From Drosophila miranda (taxonomy: Eukaryota > Arthropoda > Insecta > Diptera > Drosophilidae), in NCBI RefSeq assembly GCF_003369915.1, contig NW_022881603.1:19279515-19343514 (forward strand): a DNA stretch of 64,000 nt, given 5' to 3'. The number at the start of each line of letters is the position of its first letter. Position 1 is the first letter of the stretch. The notes below the pieces were generated by a model. That model had not been told where the DNA came from and did no database searches. It saw nothing but the letters and a program-made list of their open reading frames with translations. The position numbers and the translations under genes were made by a program. Shown here one piece after another: positions 45,461 to 57,166 of this stretch.

Positions 45461-45634
45461 ATACAAAATTCTAAATCATTATACACAGCAAGGGGTATCT
45501 ACCTTTCACATTAGCTGTGCCGGGGGTACCGGACCACGTGTTGAGGCGGCCTCATATCTAGAAACCTAAGAAAATGTAAATTTGTTTAATTGCCATTCGG
45601 ATGTTTAACGCATTTATTTAGGTGAAATGATTTA

Positions 45635-45724
45635 TCAGTTGGCCGTTCTTATTCTTTCTACAGGAAAAGAATGCCAGGCCCGAAGACCTGGCACTCGACT
45701 CTTCGGAAAATAGAACATTCATCA
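45635..45724 (-). ncRNA. Structured RNA candidate with UUCG hairpin in gene A
   Basis: A 12-bp stem (45669-45696) closed by C(UUCG)G, the most stable RNA tetraloop: GAGTGCCAGGTC pairs with GGCCTGGCATTC. It is framed by a C-like box UGAUGAA (45718-45724) and CUGA (45635-45638), so it may be an unusual 90-nt C/D RNA. Confidence 0.45.
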
Positions 45725-45952
45725 AAAAATTCGTGCAAAGACGAAACACGGATTTTTCTACATACCCATTTTCAATCCATGAATACTGCTGCAATCCTTT
45801 TGCTCTTTTAACATTTTTTATCTCATACAACAAAGCGTTTTCACTACCATGCTTTGACGCTATCATTTTCTGTTCTTTCTCTGCAAAACAACCAGCCCGG
45901 TTCAATAAAAATTTTGAAAGAAAAAATAATATAATAGAACACGGTAGCTAGC

Positions 45953-45975
45953 AGTGTGACCGCGGACTTATCGAT
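45953..45975 (-). promoter_or_regulatory. Gene A promoter: Ohler motif 1 plus DRE-like site
   Basis: GGTCACACT on the minus strand (45953-45961), the core of motif 1 bound by M1BP, and TATCGAT (45969-45975), 7 of 8 bases of the DREF site. This promoter class is common at Drosophila translation-related and host genes with dispersed initiation. A pyrimidine run (TTTTTTCTTTC) follows downstream. Confidence 0.7.
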
Positions 45976-46475
45976 CCGTCAGAAATATACCAAAACATAC
46001 CGTCTCATTTAAAAAATATACCGTAAATATACTGACGAATTCAAGTTCTATTTTACATATTCCTCGTTTTTCATCTTCCGTTGAATAATGCTGCCTAACT
46101 AAAATCTTCAGTTCTGCCCACATAATTTTATCCGATTAATGAATCAATTTTCTACTTAACTGGTTTATTCTAAATACTGGCTTTTATTGAATTTTGCGTA
46201 AAAAAAGGTTATAGCGAAATTGGTCACACAAAAAATCGAAAGGGGATAGTCGTTCCAATTGCTCAATTTCTTTATTCCCTTGAATAATTCTGGCTAACTA
46301 AAATCCTTAGTTCTGCCCACATAACTTAAGGTTGTTGATGAATACATTTTCCTCAAGATTGACTAGTTTTTATTCCTTGCTTTTATTGTATTTTGGCTAA
46401 AACAAGGCTTAAACAAAATAGTTCAACAAAAAAACAGTCGCATAGTTGCTGGTATTTTTCCGATTATCTATCGTA
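45976..46475. other. Upstream region of gene A
   Basis: Non-coding; contains the diverged tandem pair, starting near 46081 and 46281. No gene is seen. Confidence 0.6.
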
Positions 46476-46510
46476 GTGATCAGACGTGTTTTTGTTTTGC
46501 GCTCCTCATT
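46476..46510 (+). mobile_element. LINE 5' end inserted upstream of gene A
   Basis: Probably the founder insertion; it continues at 47636 after ISY copy 15. Confidence 0.65.
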
Positions 46511-47635
46511 TTTATACCCGTTACTCAAAATGAGTATTGGGGTATATTAGATTTGTGGTAAAAGTGGATGTGTGTAACGTCCAGAAGGAATCGTTTCCGA
46601 CCCCATAAAGTATATATATTCTTGATCATAATCAATAGCCGAGTCGATTGAGCCATGTCTGTCTGTCCGTTCGTCCGTCCGTCCGTCTGTCCGTCTGTCC
46701 GTCTGTCCGTCCCCTTCATCGCCTAGTGCTCAAAGACTATAAGAGCTAGAGCAACGATGTTTTGGATCCAGACTTCTGTGATATGTCACTGCTACAAAAC
46801 TATTTCAAAACTTCGCCCCGCCCACTTCCGCCCCCACAAAGGACGAAAATCTGTGGCATCCACATTTTTAAAGGTACGATAAACCCAAAAACGCAGAATC
46901 GTAGAGAATGACTATATCTTTTAGACTGTAGAATCTGAATTGGATATTATTATTATTATAGCCAGCATCAAGAAAACAATTTCATTTTTTCTCGCCCTGT
47001 CTCTCTCTAACACACGCGTAGCATAGGCGGCTTTGCTTAGAGTAAAACATTAGCGCCTAGATCTCAGAGACTATAAAAGCTAGAGCAACCAAATTTGGTA
47101 TCCAGACTCCTAATATATCGTACCGAGACGAGTTTGTTTCAGAATTTCGCCACACCCCCTTCCGCCGCGGCAAAGGTTGAAGATCTGGGGATATTCACAA
47201 ATCTCAAAGACTATTAACGCTAGAGTAACCAAATTTAGTATCCGCACTCCTGTTAGATCTCACTATAAAACGTATATTTCAAAATTTCGCCCCACCCCCT
47301 TCCGCCTACACAAAAGACGAAAATCTGTTGCATGCACAATATTGCAGATTCGAGAAAACTAAAAACGCAGAATCATAGATAACGACCATATCTATCTGAT
47401 TGCTGAATCTGGATCAGATCAGATCATTTTTATAGCCAAAGGAAACAAATCAATTTGCAGTGGCTACGCAGCGCGTGACGTCACGCTCAGACTGATTTTC
47501 TGTCTCTCTCGCACGCACTCTTTGTCGTGTCGTTTAATATTAGTGGCGTCTGCCGGAGGGGAGCCATACTGACTTAGTATCGGGTATAACTGTAGAGTTG
47601 CGGTGTCCGCAGCAACTCACAACGTTCCCCCTCGT
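46511..47635 (+). mobile_element. ISY-like element, copy 15 (type I)
   Basis: Full length; private changes include GGCAAAGGTTGAAG and CTAACACACGCG. Confidence 0.85.
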
Positions 47636-48099
47636 TTCCTTTTGTTTTGAATAAACAGCCGTTGTTTTCCTAACTAAATTCTAATTATACTTTCTAACCA
47701 AACAACAATCTGGAAACCTATTCATTTACGCGAGTGCATGCCTTTTGATTTGTGTTAAAACATTATTTAATTTTTTATTTTTCGGCGTCGGCTTGTGCTT
47801 GTGCTTGTGTTTGTGTTGTTGCAGTGAGTGAGTACGCATTACATTGCATTGCAGTCCGCTCTCGTATGGTACCTTTTGTTGTTTTATCACTCTCTCGCTA
47901 TAACCTCAACTTTAATAACTGTTCTTTCTCTCTCGCTCTTTAAACTTTCTGAGCAATAGCGCTCCCTGCTTAGTAGCTCTCGCTATAACCGCTCTCCACT
48001 CTGCTCTCTTTTTTTACCAATTCCGCTTTGAGCGTTGTCTGGCACATTGGTCTGATACCAATTTGTTTTGCAAATAATAGTAAATAAATAAATAATAAA
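47636..48099 (+). mobile_element. LINE 5' UTR leading to intact ORF1, third copy
   Basis: With 46476-46510 it forms one 5' UTR carrying a 1.1-kb ISY insertion. Confidence 0.7.
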
Positions 48100-49104
48100 A
48101 TGGAATACGCTGTGGTCTGTGCCAAAAAAAGCTGTAAGAAGCAGATCACCCACGATCAGCCGAATGTCCCCTGCTGGCTCTGCGACAGCGTAGTGCACGC
48201 AAAATGCGCTGGATTTTCTGGCCTCGTGAGTGATGCTATAGCCAAACGTAATGGCTTGCATTACAGTTGCGAGGCATGCCGTGCGGTGGAGAAAGACATG
48301 GTGGCTTTCATGAGGCAGACGCGGAGTGGCTTTAAGGAGCTGACCGTTGGTTTTAAAAACCAATACGATCGGCTCCTAGCCATGGAGGCTCAGTTTAGCG
48401 GTTTAAAACTGCTGAATGAGTCTCCGAGGCGGAAAAAGGTCACTCCGCGGGATCTGCAATTGCCAACCGTCACTCAGCCGTGCGCCGCCGAAAAACTGAC
48501 TCCGACCACTCCAAGTGTGCAGCAGTTGATCTCGTTTGCCACTTCAAGGGCAACGACAGCTGCTGGCGACGCAGATTCGGTAGCCGAATTCATCGCCTCG
48601 GATAATGTGCAGCCAAGTACGTCTGCAGCGTCCGTGTCCGTGGTGTCCGCAAGTTCGCTAGTTGTCCCGTCTATCCCGATCCCACCAGTAAATAGACGTT
48701 CCGGACCTCCGGATATTGCCACCACAGGTACTAGGCCTGTGGTGACTAAACCACTGGTGGGAGTCCCACCAAAACGACAAGTTTTTGTTTCACGGCTGGC
48801 CCCTGACCTCACATCTAATGATGTAATTGCTTTTATTCAAAGCAAAATAAAAGCCGTGGGTTTAAAGGTGGAGAAATTTAACTTCTCTTATGCCAGGGAG
48901 ATAGCCTCGTTTAAGATAAGCATCTCCCCAACTCAATTTGACACCATTTGCTCCGCCAAATTTTGGCCGGAGCATTTGGTGGTGAAGGAGTTTAAGGCTA
49001 AGAAGAAGAATAGGCCCCCCATATCCCTTCCAAACCTTTCCAGTGTGCCACCCTCAACCTCAACCTCAACTTCCCGTCTTGCTTCCACCTTTCCAAAAAA
49101 CTAA
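48100..49104 (+). CDS. LINE ORF1, copy 3, 334 aa
   Basis: Intact; one private change (ASDNVQ for ASENVQ). Here ORF1 is preceded by the ISY-bearing 5' UTR and by a complete gene A, the order from which the other arrangements can be derived. ORF2 is absent as in the other copies. Confidence 0.85.
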   Translation: MEYAVVCAKKSCKKQITHDQPNVPCWLCDSVVHAKCAGFSGLVSDAIAKRNGLHYSCEACRAVEKDMVAFMRQTRSGFKELTVGFKNQYDRLLAMEAQFSGLKLLNESPRRKKVTPRDLQLPTVTQPCAAEKLTPTTPSVQQLISFATSRATTAAGDADSVAEFIASDNVQPSTSAASVSVVSASSLVVPSIPIPPVNRRSGPPDIATTGTRPVVTKPLVGVPPKRQVFVSRLAPDLTSNDVIAFIQSKIKAVGLKVEKFNFSYAREIASFKISISPTQFDTICSAKFWPEHLVVKEFKAKKKNRPPISLPNLSSVPPSTSTSTSRLASTFPKN

Positions 49105-49716
49105 CTTCTCTTTTAGTAACCTATTCTCTGCAAAACAACCAGCCCGGTTCAATAAAAATTTTGAAAGAAAAAATAATATAATAGAACACGGTAGCTAGCA
49201 GTGTGACCGCGGACTTATCGATCCGTCAGAAATCTATCAAAACATACCGTCTCATTTCAAAAATATACCGTAAATATACTGACGAATTCAAGTTCTATTT
49301 TACATATTCCTCGTTTTTCATCTTCCGTTGAATAATGCTGCCTAACTAAAATCTTTAGTTCTGCCCACATAATTTTATCCGATTAATGAATCAATTTTCT
49401 ACTTAACTGGCTTATTCTAAATACTGGCTTTTATTGCATTTTGCGTAAAAAAAGGTTATAGCGAAATTGGTCACACAAAAAATCGAAAGGGGATAGTCGT
49501 TCCAATTGCTCAATTTCTTTATTCCCTTGAATAATTCTGGCTAACTAAAATCCTTAGTTCTGCCCACATAACTTAAGGTTGTTAATGAATACATTTTCCT
49601 CATGATTGACTAGTTTTTATTCCTTGCTTTTATTGTATTTTGGCTAAAACAAGGCTTAAACAAAATAGTTCAACAAAAAAACAGTCGCATAGTTGCTGGT
49701 ATTTTTCCGATTATCT
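49105..49716 (-). promoter_or_regulatory. Duplicated gene A promoter region, copy 3
   Basis: Motif 1 at 49200-49208 and TATCGAT at 49216-49222, lying 3247 bp after the original promoter. It is the product of a tandem duplication. Confidence 0.65.
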
Positions 49717-49755
49717 ATCGTAGTGATCAGACGTGTTTTTGTTTTGCGCTCCGCA
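49717..49755 (+). mobile_element. LINE 5' end, cut by ISY copy 16
   Basis: DPE-like AGACGTG present; the rest of this LINE copy is missing because the ISY leads straight into the LTR fragment. Confidence 0.65.
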
Positions 49756-50865
49756 TTTTTATACCCGTTACTCAAAATGAGTATTGGGGTATATTAGATT
49801 TGTGGTGAAAATGGATGTGTGTAACGTCCAGAAGGAATCGTTTCCGACCCCATAAAGTATATGTATTCTTGATCATAATCAATAGCCGAGTCGATTGAGC
49901 CATGTCTGTCTGTCCGTCCGTCCGTCCGTCCGTCTGTCCGTCCCCTTCATCGCCAAATGCTCAAAGACTATAAGAGCTAGAGCAACGATGTTTTGGATCC
50001 AGGCTTCTGTGATATGTCACTGCTACAAAACTATTTCAAAACTTCGCCCCGCCCACTTCCGCCCCCACAAAGGACGAAAATCTGTGGCATCCACATTTTT
50101 AAAGGTACGATAAACCCAAAAACGCAGAATCGTAGAGAATGACCATATCTTTTAGACTGCAGAATCTGAATAGGATATTATTATTATAGCCAGCATCAAG
50201 AAAACAATTTCATTTTTTCTCGCCCTGTCTCTCTCTAACACACACGTAGCATAGGCGGCTTTGCTTAGAGTAAAACATTAGCGCCTAAATCTCAGAGACT
50301 ATAAAAGCTAGAGCAACCAAATTTGGTATCCAGACTCCTAATATATCGTACCGAGACGAGATTGTTTCAAAATTTCGCCACACCCCCTTCCGCCGCGGCA
50401 AAGGACGAAGATCTGGGGATATTCACAAATCTCAAAGACTATTAACGCTAGAGTAACCAAATTTAGTATCCGCACTCCTGTTAGATCTCACTATAAAACG
50501 TATATCTCAAAATTTCGCCCCACCCCCTTCCGCCTACACAAAGGACGAAAATCTGTTGCATGCACAATATTGCAGATTCGAGAAAACTAAAAACGCAGAA
50601 TCATAGATAACGACCATATCTATCTGATTGCTGAATCTGGATCAGATAAGATCATTTTTATAGCCAAAGGAAACAAATCAATTTGCAGTGGCTACGCAGC
50701 GCGTGACGTCAAGCTCAGACTGATTTTCTGTCTCTCTCGCACGCACTCTTTGTCGTGTCGTTTAATATTAGTGGCGTCTGCCGGAGGGGAGCCATACTGA
50801 CTTAGTATCGGGTATAACTGTAGAGTTGCGGTGTCCGCAGCAACTCACAACGTTCCCCCTCGTTT
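49756..50865 (+). mobile_element. ISY-like element, copy 16 (type I, recombinant right flank)
   Basis: The left flank equals that of copies 3 and 8 (LINE 5' end), the right flank equals that of copies 4 and 9 (LTR). The simplest explanation is unequal exchange between two ISYs, deleting the LINE 5' UTR and ORF1 fragment between them. Confidence 0.85.
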
Positions 50866-51579
50866 TAATTATCTTATTGCCCTAGCTTATACTCGACCCT
50901 TAAATATATATAATTTTCTTTCTACCCATGTATTTAGCTTTAGGCCCTATCGTTAAAAATAAATATTGTTAATGATTTGGAAATGATTTGTTAGAAGATT
51001 TTTGTTTAGGAGCCATGCAGGGATCGATGAGGGAGAGTGGAGTATGACCCCAGGCGAGTAAAGGGATCATCCATAAGCCATATTTTCTCCGGAATTAGGA
51101 TGATCTAAATTGCGAGGGCCATGGCTGTTGCATCCAACACCAGCACAGCTACCCGTCCGTTCGGATATGCATGGCGGAAGCCAACTTCCCTTTCCCCTTA
51201 ATTCCTTTGTCCCTTCTAATTCCCCCAGCCTCCTCATCCTCCTTCCCCAACCCCCTGACACTAGTCATACGGTCATACGCAGGGTAATGCACGCGAACAA
51301 AAATAATAAGATAAGGCATCGACGCGAGCACGTAAAGGAAAGACCAGTATAGGAACCCCCCCATACTACCGACCATACAGCCGGAGCCAGCGCGTGCACC
51401 AGTCCTGCCCGATACACCCCCGACCAGCTCGAGTGGCACCGCCACACACAACAATCGTTGTATGTGATATGCTACATTTATCTTATTTTGGCGCCCAACG
51501 TGGGGCCCGATCCGGCCTGCCCCATTTAAAGAAATACCTTGGTCAAAAGTAACACCTGACTTTTATCCGTGCTAGACCG
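50866..51579 (+). mobile_element. LTR plus primer binding site fragment, copy 3
   Basis: PBS at 51489-51506; otherwise as copy 2. Confidence 0.7.
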
Positions 51580-52563
51580 TTTTTATACCCGATACTCAAA
51601 ATGAGTATTGGGGTATATTAGATTTGTGGTAAAAGTGGATGTGTGTAACGTCCAGAAGGAATCGTTTCCGACCCCATAAAGTATATATATTCTTGATCAG
51701 CATCAATAGCCGAGTCGATTGAGCCATGTCTGTCTGTCTGTCTGTCCGTCTGTCCGTCTGTCCGTCCGTCCGTCTGTCCGTCCCCTCCAGCGCCTAGTGC
51801 TCAAAGACTATAAGAGCTAGAGCAACGATGTTTTGTATCCAGACTTCTGTGATATGTCACTGCTCAAAAATATTTCAAAACTTCGTCCCGCCCACTTCCG
51901 CCCCCACAAAGGACGAAAATCTGTGGCATTTACATTTTTAAAGATACGATAAAACCAAAAACGCAGAATCGTAGAGGATGACTATATGTTCTAGAGGGTA
52001 AAATCTCAACCAGATCGTATAATTATTATAGCCAGAATCAAGAAAACAATTTCATTCTTTCTCGCTCTGTCTCTAACACACAGGTTTCATTGTCGGTTTT
52101 GCCAATTGCAAAATATGAGTTCAAGGATCTCAGAACCTATAAGGGCCAGAGCAACCAAATTTGGTATCCACACTCCTGTGATATCGGACCTTGACCGTTT
52201 CGTGTCCAAATTTCGCCACACCCCCTTCCGCCCCCACAATGGACGAAAATCTGTTGCATCCACAATATTGCAGATTCGAGAAAACTAAAAACGCAGAATC
52301 ATAGATAATGACCATACCTATTAGATTCCTGAATCCGGATCAGATCGGATCATTTTTGTAGCCAAAAGCAAGAAATCAATTTGCAGTGGCTACGCAGCAT
52401 CCGACGACACTCTCAGACTGATTTTCTGTCTCTCTCGCACGCACTCTTTGTCGTGTCGTTTAATATTAGCGGCGTCTGCCGGAGGAGAGCCATACTGACT
52501 TAGTATCGGGTATAACTGTAGAGTTGCGGTGTCCGCAGCAACTCACAACGTTCCCCCTCGTTT
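51580..52563 (+). mobile_element. ISY-like element, copy 17 (short GA tract)
   Basis: Counterpart of copies 5 and 10; short CT tract at about 52055-52081. Confidence 0.85.
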
Positions 52564-54290
52564 TCATTATTTCTTTTATATTTGCTACGTTTTTTTCTCT
52601 CACTTTATCTTCTTTTGCGTTTAGTTTCTGGCTTTCAGCCCAATTTAATAGTTTTTCGATTTGTTGAAAAGCAAATGCCAGCCAGAGCACAGAAAATAAA
52701 TTGTCACAAAAATACTAGTCAACTCCTCTCGTTCTTGTTCTGTTCGCCGCAAAAACCGCCGGGCAATACGGGCCGGGCAGGCATTACGACAAAGTTTCCT
52801 CCAGGACACACTCGAACCAGAAACAGAACCAGAAGCTCGAGACGGCGACAGACTCCTTGGCCTTATCTTTATCAGTTTCGGGGAGGCGAGTGAAAAGCAC
52901 AGCGATGTCCTTGTCGTCACATATCGAGTGCAAAAAGTTCGACGACTGCCCAATTGCTGCACTTTTCCATTGCTCGCTCCCCTCCCCCTCCCCGTCCTGG
53001 ACTGAAGGACTGGAGTCAAGCTGTAAATAACTTCAGATTGAAGAAGAAATGGAAAATTTTCAATTGAATTCATTGCGTTTTGATTGCACCCACACACGTG
53101 CACATCCACCCACAAGATAATTATCAACTTAGTAAAAAAATAACCAACTGTCTTTTTTAAATGTCCCATAAAATCTCATAAAAGCGCATAAATGCCTCTA
53201 TGACCGGGCCCGACATGCACTCAATGAATGAAATGTGTGCACAATGTTGAAAATAGATGTGACACTCATCCCCCGCCCCCCGAAAGTGGGGTTGTGTCTT
53301 CCCTCTCCATCTCGTGCCTGCCGCTGCGGCTGCCTGCTCCTGATGGTATTGTTGCTGCTCATACGGCTGGCAGGGCATGTAGTGCTGGGTTGTACAACTT
53401 CCGCTTATATGGCCAACACAACAGCATGATAAATTGATGGCTGCCAGCGCGGTGCTTTAAAAATGCAAAGAAGGCCGACTACCCAGAGGAAAGTGAGTGC
53501 GTGCGTGCGAAGGGGTTGAGTGTTCGGAGTAACCTTTTAGCTTCCAAGTCCTCTGCACCGAATGGAACCCACAAACGTGACCTATAATCTGAAAATTGCA
53601 TTAAAACGTAATTCCATTAAAATGTAATCAAAAATTTAAGTTAATCACCGGCCGAATCTCATAGCAACCAGCTTTTATTCTCGCATGAGCGTTGCCAGAC
53701 ATTGAAGAAAAGGATACACATTGTACTCTACATGTCATATATAAATACACCAACTGGCTATGAAATGACGCCGATGATTCAAACATTAGGTGCCGCCAGG
53801 TTCAGGTTCAGATTTAGATTTCGCGTAACCATTTAAAATGTATTAATATAATAAAAAGACCGATGCAACCAGCGTCCCAAAAAAAAAACAGTGCCAACGG
53901 CAGAGTTATAAAATCTTAGCAGAAAAAAATCTTTCCCCCACAATAGGCCAAATCTCAATTCCTTCAATATATAGCAGATTATTATATTTGATTTTCAATT
54001 TACTTTTATTTTATGCATTTTATTCTCGAACAAAACAACCTGGAAGAGAGAGATAACATAATTATCACATTGATTTGGAAACTAATTCAAGTTCTTAATG
54101 GAAATGAATAATCAGTTGGGGAAAGAAGACAAAATCAGCATGATGTTTGAGATTCTAAGAAGAAAAAACCACTAAGGGCTTCTTCATCATTTCAAAAGAG
54201 CAACATGAATACTTTAAGCACAATATACCTCTGTTGTTATAATGATCGGAAAAGGTATTTTCCTGTTGGCTGGTGGCTACGCCCACAAAC
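52564..54290. other. Segment Q, copy 4 (start of 4.55-kb tandem units)
   Basis: Two private deletions: CTATGACCGGGCC near 53200 and GTCTTCCCTCTCC near 53296, the latter shortening the Q-rich frame. Confidence 0.6.
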
Positions 54291-54297
54291 GTACTAA

Positions 54298-55331
54298 CAA
54301 AGACTATACAATACCAAGATGTTGCATGAGCGACCAAAAAGCTGTTCTATGGCGGGTCCTAACATTAGGACCCAAAAGGCACGAGGGAGCGCGCGGGGTT
54401 TCAATTCCCTTTTCGCCTGTACTTCGTCTCTACCGCGACCCCGCTGCCCATCGGTTTCGTCTGTTCGGCAATGCCTTCACCAGCAACGAAATAATTCTGG
54501 ACTCTAATTCGAGCCTCAGCACCGTCGAAGCGGTGGTCGCGGATCGCCGATGTCTTTGGAGCGGCACAGTGGGACGCATGAGGAACAAATGCTTTTTCAA
54601 TTTTCGTTTGACGCTTCATGGTACGGACGCGCGGGGCTAGTACTTCAATTCTCTTTTACGCTACCTTCGCCTCCGAAGTGCTACTCGGCTTCGTCAATGC
54701 CTCGGTCAGCACGAGCTCGAGCCAACCCAGAAATATGCTTGTAGTTGTGTATATGTGTGTATGTCCTACGTCGGCACGGCCATAAACCGGTTTCGCCCGC
54801 AGCATATACGGCTTTTAGCTTCACACACAAGCGCATTGAAAGCATGTCAGTGCCTGCGTGCCGAAACCGTAGGGCAGCGTGGTCGCTGATGTCTTTGGCG
54901 CGGCACAGTGGGGACTCAGCCGAAATAGTCAAACAATTGTATGAGTGCTTTAGATAAATTTAATGTACGCATCTAATAGAGAATTTTCCAATCGAATTTT
55001 CAAGATAGTTTTAGTTTAGGAGATATAAGCACTCAAAGTTTAACATTTTTTCAGTGTGCAAATATTTATTGACTAACTAACTAATTTAGCAAGCTGAGAC
55101 GGCCAAAGGTCCCACTGTGCCGCTCCAAAGACATCGGCGATCCGCGACCACCGCTTCGACGGTGCTGTTGCCGAACAGACGAAACCGATAGGCAGCGGGG
55201 TCGCGGTAGAGACGAAGTACAGGCGAAAAGGGAATTGAAAACCCGCGCGCCTTTTGGGTCCTAATGTTAGGACACGCCATAGAACAGCTTTTTGGTCGCT
55301 CATGCGACATCTTGGTATTGTATAGTCTTTG
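54298..55331. mobile_element. Foldback TIR element, copy 10 (long near-identical arms)
   Basis: Same architecture and hybrid flanks (GTACTAA left, GTAACAT right) as copy 6. Confidence 0.75.
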
Positions 55332-55357
55332 GTAACATGCAAATAATTGTAATTGTT

Positions 55358-55461
55358 GAGCGTTTTATGTTCAGACACGGAAAAGTGAACAGCATGGTTG
55401 TTTAGGTTTCTACTCAGAAGAGGGAATCCTGAGTTAGGATATTCATCAAAATAAAACGCTT
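55358..55461 (-). ncRNA. Box C/D unit d in gene B T3
   Basis: Outer stem pair lost; substitution in the D-box guide (TCAGACACGG for TCAGACAGGG on +). Confidence 0.65.
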
Positions 55462-55832
55462 CGCAAAAAACCATCTAAAGTAAGTTTCCAAAACTTGACC
55501 TTATATATTCTGCTGAATCTGATCAACTGGTGTAGAGCAAATCATCGGAGCTTCAATTATTTATCAATTAATATGATTTGCTATAGCGGAAAGTCAGAAG
55601 CTGATTTGACGACAATATCAGCTTCGAAAAGGTTGTAACATGTGGGATTCTAATGAACTATACTGAAGTAACATCATTTAAAGATTTTAAGGTAAAACAA
55701 ATGAGTAGCAAACCTACCAGCACAAGCAATGCAATACTTTGAAGTCTTCAGGTACTAAAAGTACAAATGAATACTCATTTTAATAAAATATCACTAGAAT
55801 ATATACATAGTTTACGTTGATTTGAAAGATAA

Positions 55833-55899
55833 TCAGTTGCAAAAATTGCAGCCATGGAGATTTAAATCATTAAAATCATACGGTAATTACTATCATCAC
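55833..55899 (-). ncRNA. Box C/D unit a1 in gene B T3
   Basis: Guide substitution (GCAAAAATTGC for GCAATAATTGC on +) breaks its internal palindrome. Confidence 0.55.
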
Positions 55900-56074
55900 A
55901 TAAAAGTTGTATGTATATTTTGTTCAACGCTTTTTAAATTTACCCAAAACGCACATCTGACAGATAGAATACGATTGAAGTGCGGCTGATCAAGAAATGC
56001 ACCTAAAAAAAATAAACAAATAATCCAGGTTATTTTCCATTTTCGGTTTTGTATTAAATCAGAAAAAGGTTTAT

Positions 56075-57166
56075 TTTTATACCCGATACTCAAAATGAGT
56101 ATTGGGGTATATTAGATTTGTGGTAAAAGTGGATGTGTGTAACGTCCAGAAGGAATCGTTTCCGATCCCATAAAGTATATATATTCTTGATCAGCATCAA
56201 TAGCCGAGTCGATTGAGCCCTGTCTGTCTGTCCGTCTGTCCGTCCCCTTCAGCGCCTAGTGCTCAAAGACTATAATAGCTAGAGCAACGATGTTTTGGAT
56301 CCAGACTTCTGTGATATGTCACTGCTACAAAAATATTTCAAAACTTCGCCCCGCCCACTTCCGCCCCCACAAAGGACGAAAATCTGTGGCATCCACATTT
56401 TTAAAGATACGATAAAACCAAAAACGCAGAGTCGTAGAGTTTGACTATATGTTCTAGAGTGTAAAATCTCAACCAGATCGTGTAATTATTATAGCCAGAA
56501 TCAAGAAAACAATTTCATTCTTTCTCGCTCTGTCTCTCTTTAACACACAGGTTTCATGGTCGGTTTTGCCAATTGCAAAATGAGTTCAAGGATCTCAGAA
56601 CCTATTAGAGCCATAGCAACCAAATTTGGTATCCACACTCCTGTGATATCGGACCTTGACCGTTTCGTGTCCAAATTTCGCCACACCCCCTTCCGCCCCC
56701 GCAAAGGACGAAAATCTGGGGCATCCAAAAATCTCAAAGACTATTAAGGCTAGAGTAACCAAATTTGGTATCCACACTTCTGTTAGATCTCACTATAAAA
56801 CGTATATCTCAAAATTTTGCCACACCCACTTCCGCCCCCACAAAGGACGAAAATCTGTTGCATCCACAATATTGCACATTCGAGAAAACTAAAAACGCAG
56901 AATCATAGATAATGACCATATCTATCAGATTGCTGAATCTGAATCAGATAAGATCATTTTTGTAGCCAAAAGCAAGAAATCAATTTGCAGTGGCTACGCA
57001 GCATCCGACGACACGCTCAGACTGATTTTCTGTCTCTCTCGCACGCACTCTTTGTCGTGTCGTTTAATATTAGCGGCGTCTGCCGGAGGAGAGTCATACT
57101 GACATAGTATCGGGTATAACTGTAGAGTTGCGGTGTCCGCAGCAACTCACAAAGTTCCCCCTCGTT
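56075..57166 (+). mobile_element. ISY-like element, copy 18
   Basis: Type II; 3' end reads ACAAAGTTCCCC rather than ACAACGTTCCCC. Confidence 0.85.

Larger units (their letters stand above)
44917..45961 (-). ncRNA. snoRNA host gene A
   Basis: UHG-like gene read leftwards from the promoter at about 45953-45975. Small exons are 45503-45565 (63 nt), 45272-45318 (47 nt) and 45026-45085 (60 nt), with clear signals (TTTTCTTAG|G, AAAG|GTAGAT, TTTTAG|GTC, GGG|GTAAGT, TTTCAG|CC, AAG|GTATGT). Each following intron contains a 70-nt box C/D unit. The first transcribed part (45566-45950) includes an acceptor-like TTGTTTTGCAG and a hairpin. The 95-codon frame there is most likely incidental, since downstream exons do not continue it. 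The 3' end is cut by ISY 14b inside the intron that holds the third unit. Confidence 0.7.
55332..56074 (-). ncRNA. snoRNA host gene B, truncated copy T3
   Basis: Exon 1 55944-56002, fused exon 55718-55754, exon 5 near 55500-55550. Several private substitutions mark it as less constrained. Confidence 0.65.

Noticed and set aside
45618..45905. 95-codon minus-strand frame at the start of gene A
   Set aside because: It runs through the UUCG hairpin, the acceptor-like site and box motifs. Promoter copies elsewhere keep only its first few codons, and downstream exons do not extend it.
44917..46475. tRNA or rRNA genes
   Set aside because: No cloverleaf with A and B boxes and no rRNA core sequence was recognised anywhere in the window.
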